Below are positions 26,870 through 35,691 of a stretch of 64,000 nucleotides of DNA, piece by piece. Both the position numbers and the translations under genes were made by a program. How positions within the stretch are numbered: the first letter of the stretch is position 1; each line of letters starts with the position of its first letter. Origin of the DNA: Thermaurantimonas sp046295455 (GTDB lineage: Bacteria > Bacteroidota > Bacteroidia > Flavobacteriales > Schleiferiaceae). Where the stretch lies: positions 22,352 through 86,351 of the forward strand of contig JBKBNI010000010.1 in assembly GCA_046295455.1 (NCBI GenBank). Direction: 5' to 3'. The notes under the pieces are model-generated. The model was given only the letters and a program-made list of their open reading frames with translations, did no database searches and was not told the origin of the DNA.

Positions 26870-28033
26870 ATGGGATGTGCATCATGCAGCAAGCCGATCA
26901 ATGGAACCCCCAAAGGATGCCGAAGCAACGGTAGTTGTGCCATTGGAGGATGCGATAAACTGCCTATATTCGATTGGCTTGCCAATATGACGGAACTGAA
27001 TGAATTGAATACATGTAAGATTGTAGAAGTGCGTTTTAAAGGTACGAGAAAGGAATTTTATTCCAATGCCGATGGAATGAGCCTGTACATCGGAGATATT
27101 GTGGTGGTAGAAGCTTCACAAGGGTATGATATAGGGGTGGTGTCCCTGGCCGGTGAGCTGGTAAGATTACAAATACGACGGAAACAAAAAACCGATGTGG
27201 TGGAAGTAAAACATAAAATAATACGCAAAGCTACCCAAAAGGACATTGCCATTTGGAGCAAACACCGGCAGCGCGAAGATGAGCTAAAAGTCAGAACCCG
27301 TGAATTAGCCAAAAAACATGGACTACGAATGAAAATTTCCGATGTGGAATTTCAGGCTGACGGCAGCAAAGCCACATTTTATTACACCGCTGACGAACGC
27401 GTAGATTTCCGAAACCTCATCAAAGACATGGCATCTTCATTCGGAATTCGAATCGAAATGCGCCAAATAGGACTGCGGCAGGAAGCTGCCCGCCTTGGAG
27501 GCATCGGTACCTGCGGGCGCGAATTGTGCTGCTCCACCTGGCTCACAGACTTTAGAGCTGTCAATACCTCAGCCGCCCGCTATCAGCAACTCTCTTTAAA
27601 TCCTCAGAAACTCGCCGGCCAGTGTGGAAAGTTAAAATGCTGCCTCAATTATGAACTGGATTCATACATGGAGGCAATTAAGGAATTCCCCGACTTCAAC
27701 CAGGTGCTTAAAACCAAAGCCGGAGAAGCCGTCCTCTTGAAAGTAGATATTTTCAGGCGCATCCTGTGGTATGCTTACTCACAAAATACCGCACATTGGC
27801 ACGGTATTCCCCTGGAAAAGGTATTAAAAACCCTCGAAGACAATAAGCGTAATCAAATGCCCGAAAGTCTTGAGTCGCTCACAGAAAACCAATTATCACA
27901 AACCCTTCCGGGACTCTCAAAACCAGATGAACTGATCTCTGACAAAACATTGATAGACCAAAGAGAAATACCGCCAAAAAGGAAAAATCAAAAGAAAAGA
28001 AATAAGAACTTCGCAAAAAAACCAAAAAAATAA
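26870..28033 (+). CDS. PSP1-domain protein, RicT/YaaT-like
   Basis: From the ATG at 26870 the protein has 387 aa and starts MGCASCSKP, the usual opening of Bacteroidota members. A Cys-rich N-terminus (six Cys in the first 30 residues) is followed by the PSP1 domain. The four conserved cysteines lie in GTCGRELCCSTW and GQCGKLKCCLNYE; in RicT this set holds an iron-sulfur cluster. In Bacillus RicT works with RicA/RicF in RNA processing by RNase Y; the role here is unknown. A basic, Lys-rich tail ends the protein. It is the first gene of a long envelope operon, and gldH starts immediately after its stop. Confidence 0.88.
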   Translation: MGCASCSKPINGTPKGCRSNGSCAIGGCDKLPIFDWLANMTELNELNTCKIVEVRFKGTRKEFYSNADGMSLYIGDIVVVEASQGYDIGVVSLAGELVRLQIRRKQKTDVVEVKHKIIRKATQKDIAIWSKHRQREDELKVRTRELAKKHGLRMKISDVEFQADGSKATFYYTADERVDFRNLIKDMASSFGIRIEMRQIGLRQEAARLGGIGTCGRELCCSTWLTDFRAVNTSAARYQQLSLNPQKLAGQCGKLKCCLNYELDSYMEAIKEFPDFNQVLKTKAGEAVLLKVDIFRRILWYAYSQNTAHWHGIPLEKVLKTLEDNKRNQMPESLESLTENQLSQTLPGLSKPDELISDKTLIDQREIPPKRKNQKKRNKNFAKKPKK

Positions 28034-28603
28034 ATGAATCTTTTGAGCCGGGTGCCCACATCTGATTCCGGATTTATATTTTCAATCTACAAGTCTCTTA
28101 AAACGTTTAAAATCAAAGACATCATTACAGGCCGGTTGATTTTGATACTTGTCTTCATTATTGCCATACTGCTCTTGGCACAATGCTCCGAGAGAAACGT
28201 CTACCACATGGACCTTGTCACCATAGATCAGCCCATGCACAAAGATTCTATAGTTTGTTTCACATTTTTCGTCGAGGATACTTCAAAGGTTTTCACCATC
28301 AAAACCATCTTGTACTACACAGATCAATATCCCTTCTCCAATCTTTATCTGGAAAGGCAAATATTGTACGATTCAAAAAAAGAATATGGAGATACCGCAA
28401 ACTACATCCTCTTTGACCACCTCGGAAAAATGACTGGAAAAGGATTTTCGAACCAAAAAAAATTAGAAAACTTAGTAGGAAGAGGGCCTCTCAAATTTAA
28501 AAATCCAGGGTATTATTCCCTTTGTCTTCAGCACCTGATGCGCATTGATTCTCTACCCGGAATATCCAGAGTAGGAATATTGATTACCGAAATAAAGCAA
28601 TAG
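28034..28603 (+). CDS. gldH: Gliding-motility lipoprotein GldH
   Basis: A 189-aa protein whose core matches GldH: YPFSNLYLERQILYD, then GDTANYILFDHLGKMTGKGF, in the same place between a PSP1-type gene and PBP1A as in other Bacteroidota. In gliding species GldH is a lipoprotein needed for motility and T9SS function. It is also found in non-gliders. Here a 33-residue polar extension precedes the hydrophobic segment (34-49), and the putative lipid Cys is 51 in LLAQC, where Gln at -1 is atypical. The first residues may therefore be mis-started, although no inner ATG exists. Confidence 0.82.
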   Translation: MNLLSRVPTSDSGFIFSIYKSLKTFKIKDIITGRLILILVFIIAILLLAQCSERNVYHMDLVTIDQPMHKDSIVCFTFFVEDTSKVFTIKTILYYTDQYPFSNLYLERQILYDSKKEYGDTANYILFDHLGKMTGKGFSNQKKLENLVGRGPLKFKNPGYYSLCLQHLMRIDSLPGISRVGILITEIKQ

Positions 28604-28609
28604 TGATAA

Positions 28610-30880
28610 ATGATAAAAAGAATAAAAAATACCACCCGATACATAAGGCTTTTTTGGATCGTCGTAGGGGGTTTATTTTCTTTAGTTTTAATATTTGTTT
28701 CAGCTATCTCTTTTGGATTTTTCGGACCTCTACCAGGTTTTGAGGAAATTGAAAATCCAAAAAGCAATCTGGCCACTCAAATCATCTCCCTGGACGGAGT
28801 AGTGCTGGGTAAATTTTATAAGGAAAACCGTACGCACGCCGAATTTGAAGATCTAAGCCCGCATCTGGTCAATGCATTAGTAGCTACTGAAGACGAGCGA
28901 TTTTACAGTCACTCAGGCATTGATTTTAAAGCACTTGTTAGGGCAGTTGTTTTATTTGGCAAAGCTGGTGGCGGGAGCACCATCACTCAGCAGCTTGCCA
29001 AAATGCTCTTTCACGATCCACCCAGCAACATTGCAGAGCGTATTATTCAAAAAGGCAAAGAATGGATCATCGCTCTGCGGATCGAACGGCACTATTCGAA
29101 ACAGGAAATTCTGGCCATGTATCTCAATCAGTTTGATTTTCTCTACCAGGCTGTCGGGATCGAATCTGCCTCACAAATTTATTTCGATAAAAAGCCAAAG
29201 GAACTGGATATACATGAGGCCTCACTTTTGATAGGCATGGCAAAAAATCCTTCATTTTTTAATCCGATGCGGTTTCCCGAAAGAGCCCTTCAGAGAAGAA
29301 ATGTGGTACTTAAGCAGATGTATCGAAACAATTTTATCACCCGTGAGGAGTTGGACAGCATAAAAGAAATCCCACTAAGCATAAAGTTCCGAAAGCAAAG
29401 CCACGTAGAAGGGCCCGCTTCTTACCTCAGGGAGCATATTCGACTTTTTCTGTCAGAATGGGTCAAAAACAACCGCAAACCGGATGGCTCTACGTACAAT
29501 ATATACACCGATGGACTGAAGGTGTACACGACAATAGACTCCCGAATGCAGAAATATGCCGAAGAGGCTGTAGCTGAGCATCTTTCTAATTATCAGCGCG
29601 TTTTCTTTGCACGGGAAGGTAACCGAAGAGATTTTCCGTTTGTAAAACTTACTGAACAGGAAATCCAGGATTTGATGATGCGAGCGGTAAAGCGAAGCGA
29701 ACGTTATAAAGATCTAAAATCCAAGGGTATTAGTCAGGATTCGATCATGAAGAACTTTAAGACTCCAATACCCATGCAGGTTTTTTCATGGAATGGTGAA
29801 ATTGATACCATCCTATCTCCTCTGGACTCCATTCGATATTACAAATCCTTTTACCAATCGGGATTTTTGGCTGTCGAACCCCAGACAGGATTCATAAAAG
29901 CCTGGGTGGGAGGCATTAATTATAAGCATTTTAAATTTGATAACGTATACCAGGCCAAAAGGCAGGTAGGTTCTACATTCAAACCATTTCTCTACTCGAC
30001 GGCTATTAAGGAAAAAAAATATAGTCCCTGTTTTGAAGTGCCTGACGCGCGTGTTTGCATTGAAGCCGGTATGTACGGTCTATTGAAAGATTGGTGTCCG
30101 TCCAACTCGGATGACAAATACGAAGGAATGATGACGCTGAAACGCGCTCTAGCAGAAAGCAAAAATACCGTAAGCACCTTTCTGATGAAGCAAATCGGTC
30201 CGGCCAGCGTCGTACAGCTTTGCCGCGATCTTGGAATTAAGAGCGAAGTGCCGGAAGCACCCTCCATAGCGCTTGGCACCATGGATATGAGTGTATATGA
30301 GCTGGTGGGCGCCTACACCACCTTTGCTAATAAGGGCACATATAGCGAACCGGTCGTAGTCTTGCGGATCGAAGATAAAAATGGCCTTATACTTACTGAA
30401 TTTGAGCCACTTACACGTGAGGTCATGAGTGAAGAAGTTGCATATGTAATGTTGGATATCTTAAAGGCAGTGACCCAATTTGGCACAGGTGCGCGCTTGA
30501 GAAGCAGGGGCGGAGGTTACATGGATAATGTAGTCACCGGTTTTCCATGGGCATTTGACAATCCTATAGCCGGCAAAACCGGAACAACTCAAAACAACAG
30601 CGATGGCTGGTTCGTAGGCATGGTTCCGAATTTGGTGGCAGGAGCATGGGTAGGTTGTGAAGATCGGTCAGCGCACTTTCGCTCTACCTACTTCGGACAA
30701 GGCGCGACGGCTGCAATGCCGGTCTGGGCACTTTTTATGAAAAAATGCTATGCAGATCCTGCCCTTAAAGTCAGCAGGTCAGATTTCGAATCACCTGAAG
30801 AGCCTATTTCTATCGTCATCGACTGTAACGAATACAAAAGAAAGCAAAGCAGCGATGATCTCCCGGAGTGGATTAAATAA
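28610..30880 (+). CDS. Penicillin-binding protein 1A (glycosyltransferase/transpeptidase)
   Basis: A 756-aa class A PBP with an N-terminal membrane anchor (about 13-37). It polymerises and cross-links peptidoglycan. The GT51 domain has the catalytic Glu94 in TEDERFYSHSGID and GGSTITQQLAKML (121-133). The transpeptidase has the active Ser455 in STFK (455-458), SKN at 517-519 and KTG at 656-658. It sits 6 bases after gldH and 5 before ftsX, within the envelope operon. The C-terminal tail after the KTG domain is short. Confidence 0.95.
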   Translation: MIKRIKNTTRYIRLFWIVVGGLFSLVLIFVSAISFGFFGPLPGFEEIENPKSNLATQIISLDGVVLGKFYKENRTHAEFEDLSPHLVNALVATEDERFYSHSGIDFKALVRAVVLFGKAGGGSTITQQLAKMLFHDPPSNIAERIIQKGKEWIIALRIERHYSKQEILAMYLNQFDFLYQAVGIESASQIYFDKKPKELDIHEASLLIGMAKNPSFFNPMRFPERALQRRNVVLKQMYRNNFITREELDSIKEIPLSIKFRKQSHVEGPASYLREHIRLFLSEWVKNNRKPDGSTYNIYTDGLKVYTTIDSRMQKYAEEAVAEHLSNYQRVFFAREGNRRDFPFVKLTEQEIQDLMMRAVKRSERYKDLKSKGISQDSIMKNFKTPIPMQVFSWNGEIDTILSPLDSIRYYKSFYQSGFLAVEPQTGFIKAWVGGINYKHFKFDNVYQAKRQVGSTFKPFLYSTAIKEKKYSPCFEVPDARVCIEAGMYGLLKDWCPSNSDDKYEGMMTLKRALAESKNTVSTFLMKQIGPASVVQLCRDLGIKSEVPEAPSIALGTMDMSVYELVGAYTTFANKGTYSEPVVVLRIEDKNGLILTEFEPLTREVMSEEVAYVMLDILKAVTQFGTGARLRSRGGGYMDNVVTGFPWAFDNPIAGKTGTTQNNSDGWFVGMVPNLVAGAWVGCEDRSAHFRSTYFGQGATAAMPVWALFMKKCYADPALKVSRSDFESPEEPISIVIDCNEYKRKQSSDDLPEWIK

Positions 30881-30885
30881 TACCT

Positions 30886-31755
30886 ATGGCACAAAATTTT
30901 TTAAGAAGACGGCTAAGAAGTAACATATTAAGCGTCATTGTAGCTCAATCTCTCGTGCTGTTCGTTTTGGGACTTTTCGGTATTATCGTCATCAATGCAA
31001 GAGAAATAGCAACCAATCTAAAAGAAAACCTCACCCTTCTCGTAGTCCTCAGGCCCGATGCAGCACCTTCTGAAGTCCGTAGGATCCAAAAAATATTGGA
31101 AACAGATCAGAGGATAAGACGTACCGAAATCATATCCAAACAAGAGGCTGCAGAAACTCTAAAAAAAGAACTCAACGAGGATTTTGTGGAGTTTTTGGGG
31201 TACAATCCTCTTTCAGATGTGATCGAAGTTAATCTATATGCACAATACACAGAGGATGAGCATATCACCTACATCGAATCGTTTCTAAAAGCCGATCCAT
31301 TCGTCGAAGAGGTTGTGATTGACAAGGATTTGATTTTTCTGATGAACTCAAATATCAAGAAGATTTCGATCGCTGCCAGCGCCATGGTATTCGTTCTCCT
31401 GCTGGTTTCGATAGGATTGATTAATTCATCCATTCGACTGGCTATATACTCATCTCGTTTTACAATACGAACGATGCAGCTGGTTGGGGCCACGCGATGG
31501 TTTATCATCCGTCCATTTCTTCTCACAGGCATCTTACAAGGTTTTTTTTCTGGTTTGATCGCCTCTGCCCTGATCTTAGTAATTTTTACTTATGGTTCGA
31601 GTTGGACTGCAGATCTATTTGCCTCACTGAACCCTTTTGTGTATGTTTGGAATATTCCGGCACTGAGTATTTTGGGTATGGTCATTTCATCGGTCTGTAC
31701 TTTCTTTGCTCTCAATAAATATTTGAAATCAGACCTCGAACAGTTGTATTTATGA
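30886..31755 (+). CDS. ftsX: Cell-division protein FtsX
   Basis: A 289-aa permease-like protein with four transmembrane helices: about 19-39, then about 162-184, 208-232 and 255-277. The periplasmic domain between helices 1 and 2 (residues 45-150, with LVVLRPDAAPSEVRRIQKIL) is the part that activates peptidoglycan hydrolases in other bacteria. FtsE, its ATPase partner, is encoded elsewhere. The following small gene overlaps it by four bases (ATGA). Confidence 0.9.
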   Translation: MAQNFLRRRLRSNILSVIVAQSLVLFVLGLFGIIVINAREIATNLKENLTLLVVLRPDAAPSEVRRIQKILETDQRIRRTEIISKQEAAETLKKELNEDFVEFLGYNPLSDVIEVNLYAQYTEDEHITYIESFLKADPFVEEVVIDKDLIFLMNSNIKKISIAASAMVFVLLLVSIGLINSSIRLAIYSSRFTIRTMQLVGATRWFIIRPFLLTGILQGFFSGLIASALILVIFTYGSSWTADLFASLNPFVYVWNIPALSILGMVISSVCTFFALNKYLKSDLEQLYL

Positions 31756-32000
31756 AAAACAATCAAAGTCAAAAACCCTTCATCCTCACAAAAGTCAACT
31801 ACCTGATTATGATTAGCGGAATCGCGCTCATGGCCATGGGTTATCTTCTGATGGCTGGTGGAGGAAGTGACGACCCTAATGTTTTTAACGAATCAATTTT
31901 TAGTGTTACCCGCATCCGCATTGCTCCTACACTGATTACCCTTGGGTTTATTGTTCAGATTTTTGCAATAATGTATCAACCCAAAGAATCCGGTAAATGA
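31752..32000 (+). CDS. DUF3098 small membrane protein
   Basis: An 82-aa protein with two transmembrane segments (about 15-34 and 56-74) joined by a GGGSDDPNVFNESIFSVTRI loop, the hallmark of DUF3098. Its function is unknown, but in Bacteroidota it nearly always sits between ftsX and uppP, as here, with four-base overlaps on both sides. Tight coupling implies a role in the same envelope process. Confidence 0.88.
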   Translation: MKNNQSQKPFILTKVNYLIMISGIALMAMGYLLMAGGGSDDPNVFNESIFSVTRIRIAPTLITLGFIVQIFAIMYQPKESGK

Positions 32001-32809
32001 ATCTTATTGATGCTATCATCCTTGGAGTTCTCCAGGGATTGACTGAATTTCTTCCTGTTAGTTCTAGCGGTCACCTCGAAATCGGAAAAGCCCTCCTCGG
32101 CTTAAAACTGACGGGAGATGAAAGCTTACTGTTTACAGTGGTGGTTCATTTTGCGACAGCCACAGCGACTCTTGTGGTCTATTACAAAGATGTGGCGCAG
32201 ATAATTAATGGATTATTCAAATTTAAATCCAATGAAGAAACACGTTTCGTAGGGTTAATTATTCTTTCGATGATTCCTGCCGGTGTGATTGGCCTTCTAT
32301 TCGAAGAGCAACTGGAAGCTCTCTTTGAAGGAAACATTGCATTTGTAGGTGTCATGCTGATCGTTACGGGTATATTGCTCTTTATAGCTGATAAATCCAA
32401 AGCTTCAAGTAAGTCCATCTCTCCTGCAAGTGCCTTTGTGATCGGAGTGGCGCAGGCTATTGCGATTCTTCCGGGTATTTCCCGCTCAGGCGCTACCATC
32501 AGCACCTCCGTCATTTTAGGGATCGATCGAGACCGAGCTGCCCGGTTCTCCTTTTTGATGGTCATCCCGGTAATTTTCGGAAAAATCATACTCGACGCCG
32601 GAGATCTGATCCAGGAGGCATCTGCTGTAGAAGCTCCGACACAAATACCGTTTCTGGTGCTGTTCGTCGGATTCGTTTCATCCTTGGTGGTGGGTATAGC
32701 AGCATGCAAATTGATGATTGCAATGGTAAAAAAGGCACAGTTAAAATACTTTTCATTTTACTGTTTTGTTGTCGGATTTATCTCAATCGTCTCTTATTAC
32801 TATTATTAA
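31997..32809 (+). CDS. uppP: Undecaprenyl-diphosphatase UppP (BacA)
   Basis: A 270-aa polytopic membrane enzyme that recycles undecaprenyl pyrophosphate to the lipid carrier phosphate for peptidoglycan and polysaccharide export. Both signature motifs are intact: LTEFLPVSSSGHLEIG near the N-terminus and LPGISRSGATIS in the middle. It starts inside the DUF3098 gene (ATGA overlap) and is followed after five bases by the TTG start proposed for truB. Confidence 0.95.
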   Translation: MNLIDAIILGVLQGLTEFLPVSSSGHLEIGKALLGLKLTGDESLLFTVVVHFATATATLVVYYKDVAQIINGLFKFKSNEETRFVGLIILSMIPAGVIGLLFEEQLEALFEGNIAFVGVMLIVTGILLFIADKSKASSKSISPASAFVIGVAQAIAILPGISRSGATISTSVILGIDRDRAARFSFLMVIPVIFGKIILDAGDLIQEASAVEAPTQIPFLVLFVGFVSSLVVGIAACKLMIAMVKKAQLKYFSFYCFVVGFISIVSYYYY

Positions 32810-32814
32810 TTCTA

Positions 32815-33507
32815 TTGGTTTCCAAATCTCCTGATTATTATTTAAATGGGGCGGTAGTACTCGTCGATAAACCTTTTGGATTTACATCTTTTGAAATTGT
32901 AAAACGCATCCGAGGCATTCTCAAAAAAAAATACGCCCTTGATAAGATTAAGGTAGGTCATGCGGGTACATTGGACCCTCTTGCCAGTGGACTACTGGTG
33001 ATTTGTACCGGAAAAGCGACCAAAGAGATCGATCAGTATCTCAATGATTCGAAGGTCTATATTGGTGAAGGTAAATTTGGGTACACTACACCGAGCTATG
33101 ATCTCGAAACGGACGAAACGCCGACAGACGCACCCTTGCCGGATTCCCTATCGGTCGTCCGGGAGTTTGCAAAAGGATTTCTAGGCACTGTTTTACAAAG
33201 TCCACCTCTCTACTCAGCCATCAAGATCGGTGGAAAAAGAGCATACGAACTTGCCCGCACTGGAATCCAAAAAAGACTTGAACCGAGAAAAATTGAAATC
33301 TTTAAATTCGATATCATTAATTACAAGCCACCTTACTTCACCTTTGAAGTTTATTGCTCTAAGGGCACCTATATTCGAAGTCTTGTACACGACCTCGGAC
33401 AAAATCTGGGATGCGGTGCATACCTTTCAAAATTGAAAAGAGTTAAATCTGGAAATTTCTCCCTGTCAGATGCAATCTCTTATGACCAACTTGAGAGCCT
33501 TCTCTAA
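32815..33507 (+). CDS. truB: tRNA pseudouridine-55 synthase TruB
   Basis: TruB makes pseudouridine 55 in the T-loop of tRNAs. The catalytic region VGHAGTLDPLASGLLV carries the nucleophilic Asp, and the usual TPSYDLETDE and GTYIRSLVHDLG segments follow. The frame is open upstream to an ATG at 32704 deep inside uppP, but those residues are hydrophobic and unlike TruB. A TTG at 32815, five bases after the uppP stop, gives 230 aa beginning just before YYLNGAVVLVDKPFGFTSF, the normal TruB opening, so I choose it. There is no other start codon between uppP and the conserved part. Confidence 0.88.
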   Translation: MVSKSPDYYLNGAVVLVDKPFGFTSFEIVKRIRGILKKKYALDKIKVGHAGTLDPLASGLLVICTGKATKEIDQYLNDSKVYIGEGKFGYTTPSYDLETDETPTDAPLPDSLSVVREFAKGFLGTVLQSPPLYSAIKIGGKRAYELARTGIQKRLEPRKIEIFKFDIINYKPPYFTFEVYCSKGTYIRSLVHDLGQNLGCGAYLSKLKRVKSGNFSLSDAISYDQLESLL

Positions 33508-33583
33508 ACTTCTATGTTGTAAAAACAGCTATTGCGTTTTGCAGTTATTGTTTCATATGGTAAAATCATGACGGGTTCATTCT

Positions 33584-34888
33584 ATGGAAAAAATTGCGGT
33601 TCACTGGTTTAGGAGGGATCTGCGCCTTGAAGATAATGCAGCTTTACACAAAGCACTTACTTCCGGGCTCCCGGTTTTAGGGTTGTTTATTTTTGACAGA
33701 AACATCCTTGATAAATTATCAGACAAGACCGACCGACGGGTCAATTTTATATACCAGGAGGTCAAAAGAATAAAAACTGAATTGGAAGAAAAGGGCTCCA
33801 CTCTTTTGGTAAAATATGGGTTTCCATCAGAAGTCTGGAAAGACCTGGTTGAAGAATGGAATATTGGATTAGTCTCTGCAAATCGAGATTACGAACCCTA
33901 TGCCCGGAGCCGGGATGTATCAGTATATGAATTTTTAACTTCCAAAGGAATCAGATTTCTGGGGGCCAAAGACCATGTGATTTTTGAAAAAGATGAAATT
34001 CTCAAGGATAATGGACAGCCCTATACTGTATACACTCCCTATAGCCGTCGTTGGAAAGAAAAAGTCAATGATTTTTATCTGAAATCATATCCTACGGAGA
34101 CTTATTTCAAAAACTTTTATCAGACAAGCCCGGTGACCATTCCGACTCTTGAAGAGATGGGCTTTCGGCAGATATCATATGAATATCCTTCCAGAAGTAT
34201 TGATCTTCCTATTCTAAAAAACTACCATACTACAAGGGAATTTCCCGCCTTGACCGGAACTTCGAGGCTAGGTGTACACCTGCGCTTCGGTACCCTCAGC
34301 ATCCGGAAACTTGCAAGGGTAGCATTCGCCACCAACGAAAAATATCTGAATGAACTGATCTGGAGAGATTTTTATCAAATGATTTTGCATCATTACCCAC
34401 ACATACCGGATAAAGCATTTAAGCCAGAATATGACCGAATAGAGTGGGAAAACAATGAAGAACACTTTGCTGCATGGTGTGAAGGTCGGACAGGCTACCC
34501 GATCGTAGATGCCGGAATGAGAGAGCTCAATACAACCGGTTTTATGCACAACAGAGTACGAATGATTGTTTCCAGTTTTCTTACAAAGCATTTACTCATC
34601 GACTGGCGCTGGGGTGAGAGATACTTTGCTGCTAAGCTCTTAGATTATGAAATGGGATCAAATGTGGGCGGATGGCAGTGGGCTGCGGGCAGTGGTAATG
34701 ACGCGGCTCCTTATTTCAGGATATTTAATCCTGCCCTTCAAACTGAGAAATTTGATAAAAATCAGCTGTATATAAAAAAATGGGTACCCGAATACAAATC
34801 TCCCAAGTATCCAAAACCAATAGTAGATCACACGTTTGCGAGAAACAGAGCCATTCAGCGATTTAAGGCAGCATTAGAAAAAAAATAA
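33584..34888 (+). CDS. phr: Deoxyribodipyrimidine photolyase (cryptochrome/photolyase family)
   Basis: A 434-aa flavoprotein that uses blue light to repair pyrimidine dimers. The N-terminal antenna-binding domain starts HWFRRDLRLEDNAAL. The FAD domain has LGVHLRFGTLSIR, the WRDFYQMI block, DAGMRELNTTGFMHNR and the aromatic GGWQWAAGSGNDAAPYFR region. The length and motifs fit class I CPD photolyases. It stands alone, 76 bases after truB, and ends at a two-way terminator shared with sdhB. Confidence 0.92.
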   Translation: MEKIAVHWFRRDLRLEDNAALHKALTSGLPVLGLFIFDRNILDKLSDKTDRRVNFIYQEVKRIKTELEEKGSTLLVKYGFPSEVWKDLVEEWNIGLVSANRDYEPYARSRDVSVYEFLTSKGIRFLGAKDHVIFEKDEILKDNGQPYTVYTPYSRRWKEKVNDFYLKSYPTETYFKNFYQTSPVTIPTLEEMGFRQISYEYPSRSIDLPILKNYHTTREFPALTGTSRLGVHLRFGTLSIRKLARVAFATNEKYLNELIWRDFYQMILHHYPHIPDKAFKPEYDRIEWENNEEHFAAWCEGRTGYPIVDAGMRELNTTGFMHNRVRMIVSSFLTKHLLIDWRWGERYFAAKLLDYEMGSNVGGWQWAAGSGNDAAPYFRIFNPALQTEKFDKNQLYIKKWVPEYKSPKYPKPIVDHTFARNRAIQRFKAALEKK

Positions 34889-34892
34889 AAAA

Positions 34893-34920
34893 CCCCGGTA
34901 TTACACCGGGGTTCGTTTTT
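34893..34920. terminator. Bidirectional rho-independent terminator between photolyase and sdhB
   Basis: The stem CCCCGGT/ACCGGGG (34893-34899 with 34905-34911) has a 5-base loop. It has TTCGTTTTTT on its right and an A-run on its left, so it can stop both the photolyase and the convergent sdh transcripts. Confidence 0.92.
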
Positions 34921-34935
34921 TAAGAATTATAATAA

Positions 34936-35679
34936 TTAAGAGATGACTGCGGAGAGATACTCTCGATTCATCCTGGCAATGTTCTCCAGGCTGATACCTT
35001 TTGGACATTCTACTTCACATGCACCTGTATTGGTACAATTGCCAAAACCCTCCAGATCCATTTGATGTACCATTTTCAGTACGCGTTCCTTAGCCTCTAC
35101 CTTTCCCTGAGGAAGAAGGGCGAGCTGGCTTACTTTGGCGGAGACAAAGAGCATAGCCGATGAGTTTTTGCACGTAGCTACACATGCTCCGCATCCTATA
35201 CAAGTAGCTGCATCAAAGGCCTTGTCGGCATCTGCTTTCGGAATCGGTATAGCGTTTGCATCGATGGTATTTCCACTTGTATTGACGCTGATATATCCGC
35301 CGGCCTGTATGATTCGGTCGAATGCAGAGCGGTCTGTTACCAGATCTTTGATCACTGGAAATGCTTTCGCTCTCCAGGGCTCAATGGTGATGGTGTCTCC
35401 ATCCTTGAAGGAACGCATGTGCAACTGGCAGGTCGTAATACCTCTCCCGGGCCCGTGGGCTTCACCATTGATGTAGAGAGAGCACATGCCACAGATGCCT
35501 TCACGACAGTCGTGATCAAAGGCTACCGGATCTTCTCCCCTGGCAATCAGGTCTTCATTGAGTACATCCAGCATTTCGAGAAATGACATATCCGGATTCA
35601 CATCGGCCACCTTATAGGTTTGAATTTTGCCTTTGTCATCAGGTCCGGATTGTCTCCAAATTTTAAGTGTCAGGTTCAT
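34936..35679 (-). CDS. sdhB: Succinate dehydrogenase/fumarate reductase iron-sulfur subunit
   Basis: A 247-aa electron-transfer subunit. The N-terminal ferredoxin part holds the [2Fe-2S] ligands in CREGICGMC plus a later Cys in TTCQLH. The C-terminal part holds the other cluster ligands in CIGCGACVATCKN and CTNTGACEVECPKGI. It passes electrons from SdhA to the membrane cytochrome. It is the last gene of sdhCAB, 12 bases after sdhA. Confidence 0.96.
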   Translation of the reverse strand: MNLTLKIWRQSGPDDKGKIQTYKVADVNPDMSFLEMLDVLNEDLIARGEDPVAFDHDCREGICGMCSLYINGEAHGPGRGITTCQLHMRSFKDGDTITIEPWRAKAFPVIKDLVTDRSAFDRIIQAGGYISVNTSGNTIDANAIPIPKADADKAFDAATCIGCGACVATCKNSSAMLFVSAKVSQLALLPQGKVEAKERVLKMVHQMDLEGFGNCTNTGACEVECPKGISLENIARMNREYLSAVIS

Positions 35680-35691
35680 AGTCTCCGGATT

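Noticed and set aside
32704..32814. Upstream ATG for TruB inside uppP
   Set aside because: The added residues are a frame-shifted shadow of uppP and unlike any TruB N-terminus; TTG at 32815 fits better.
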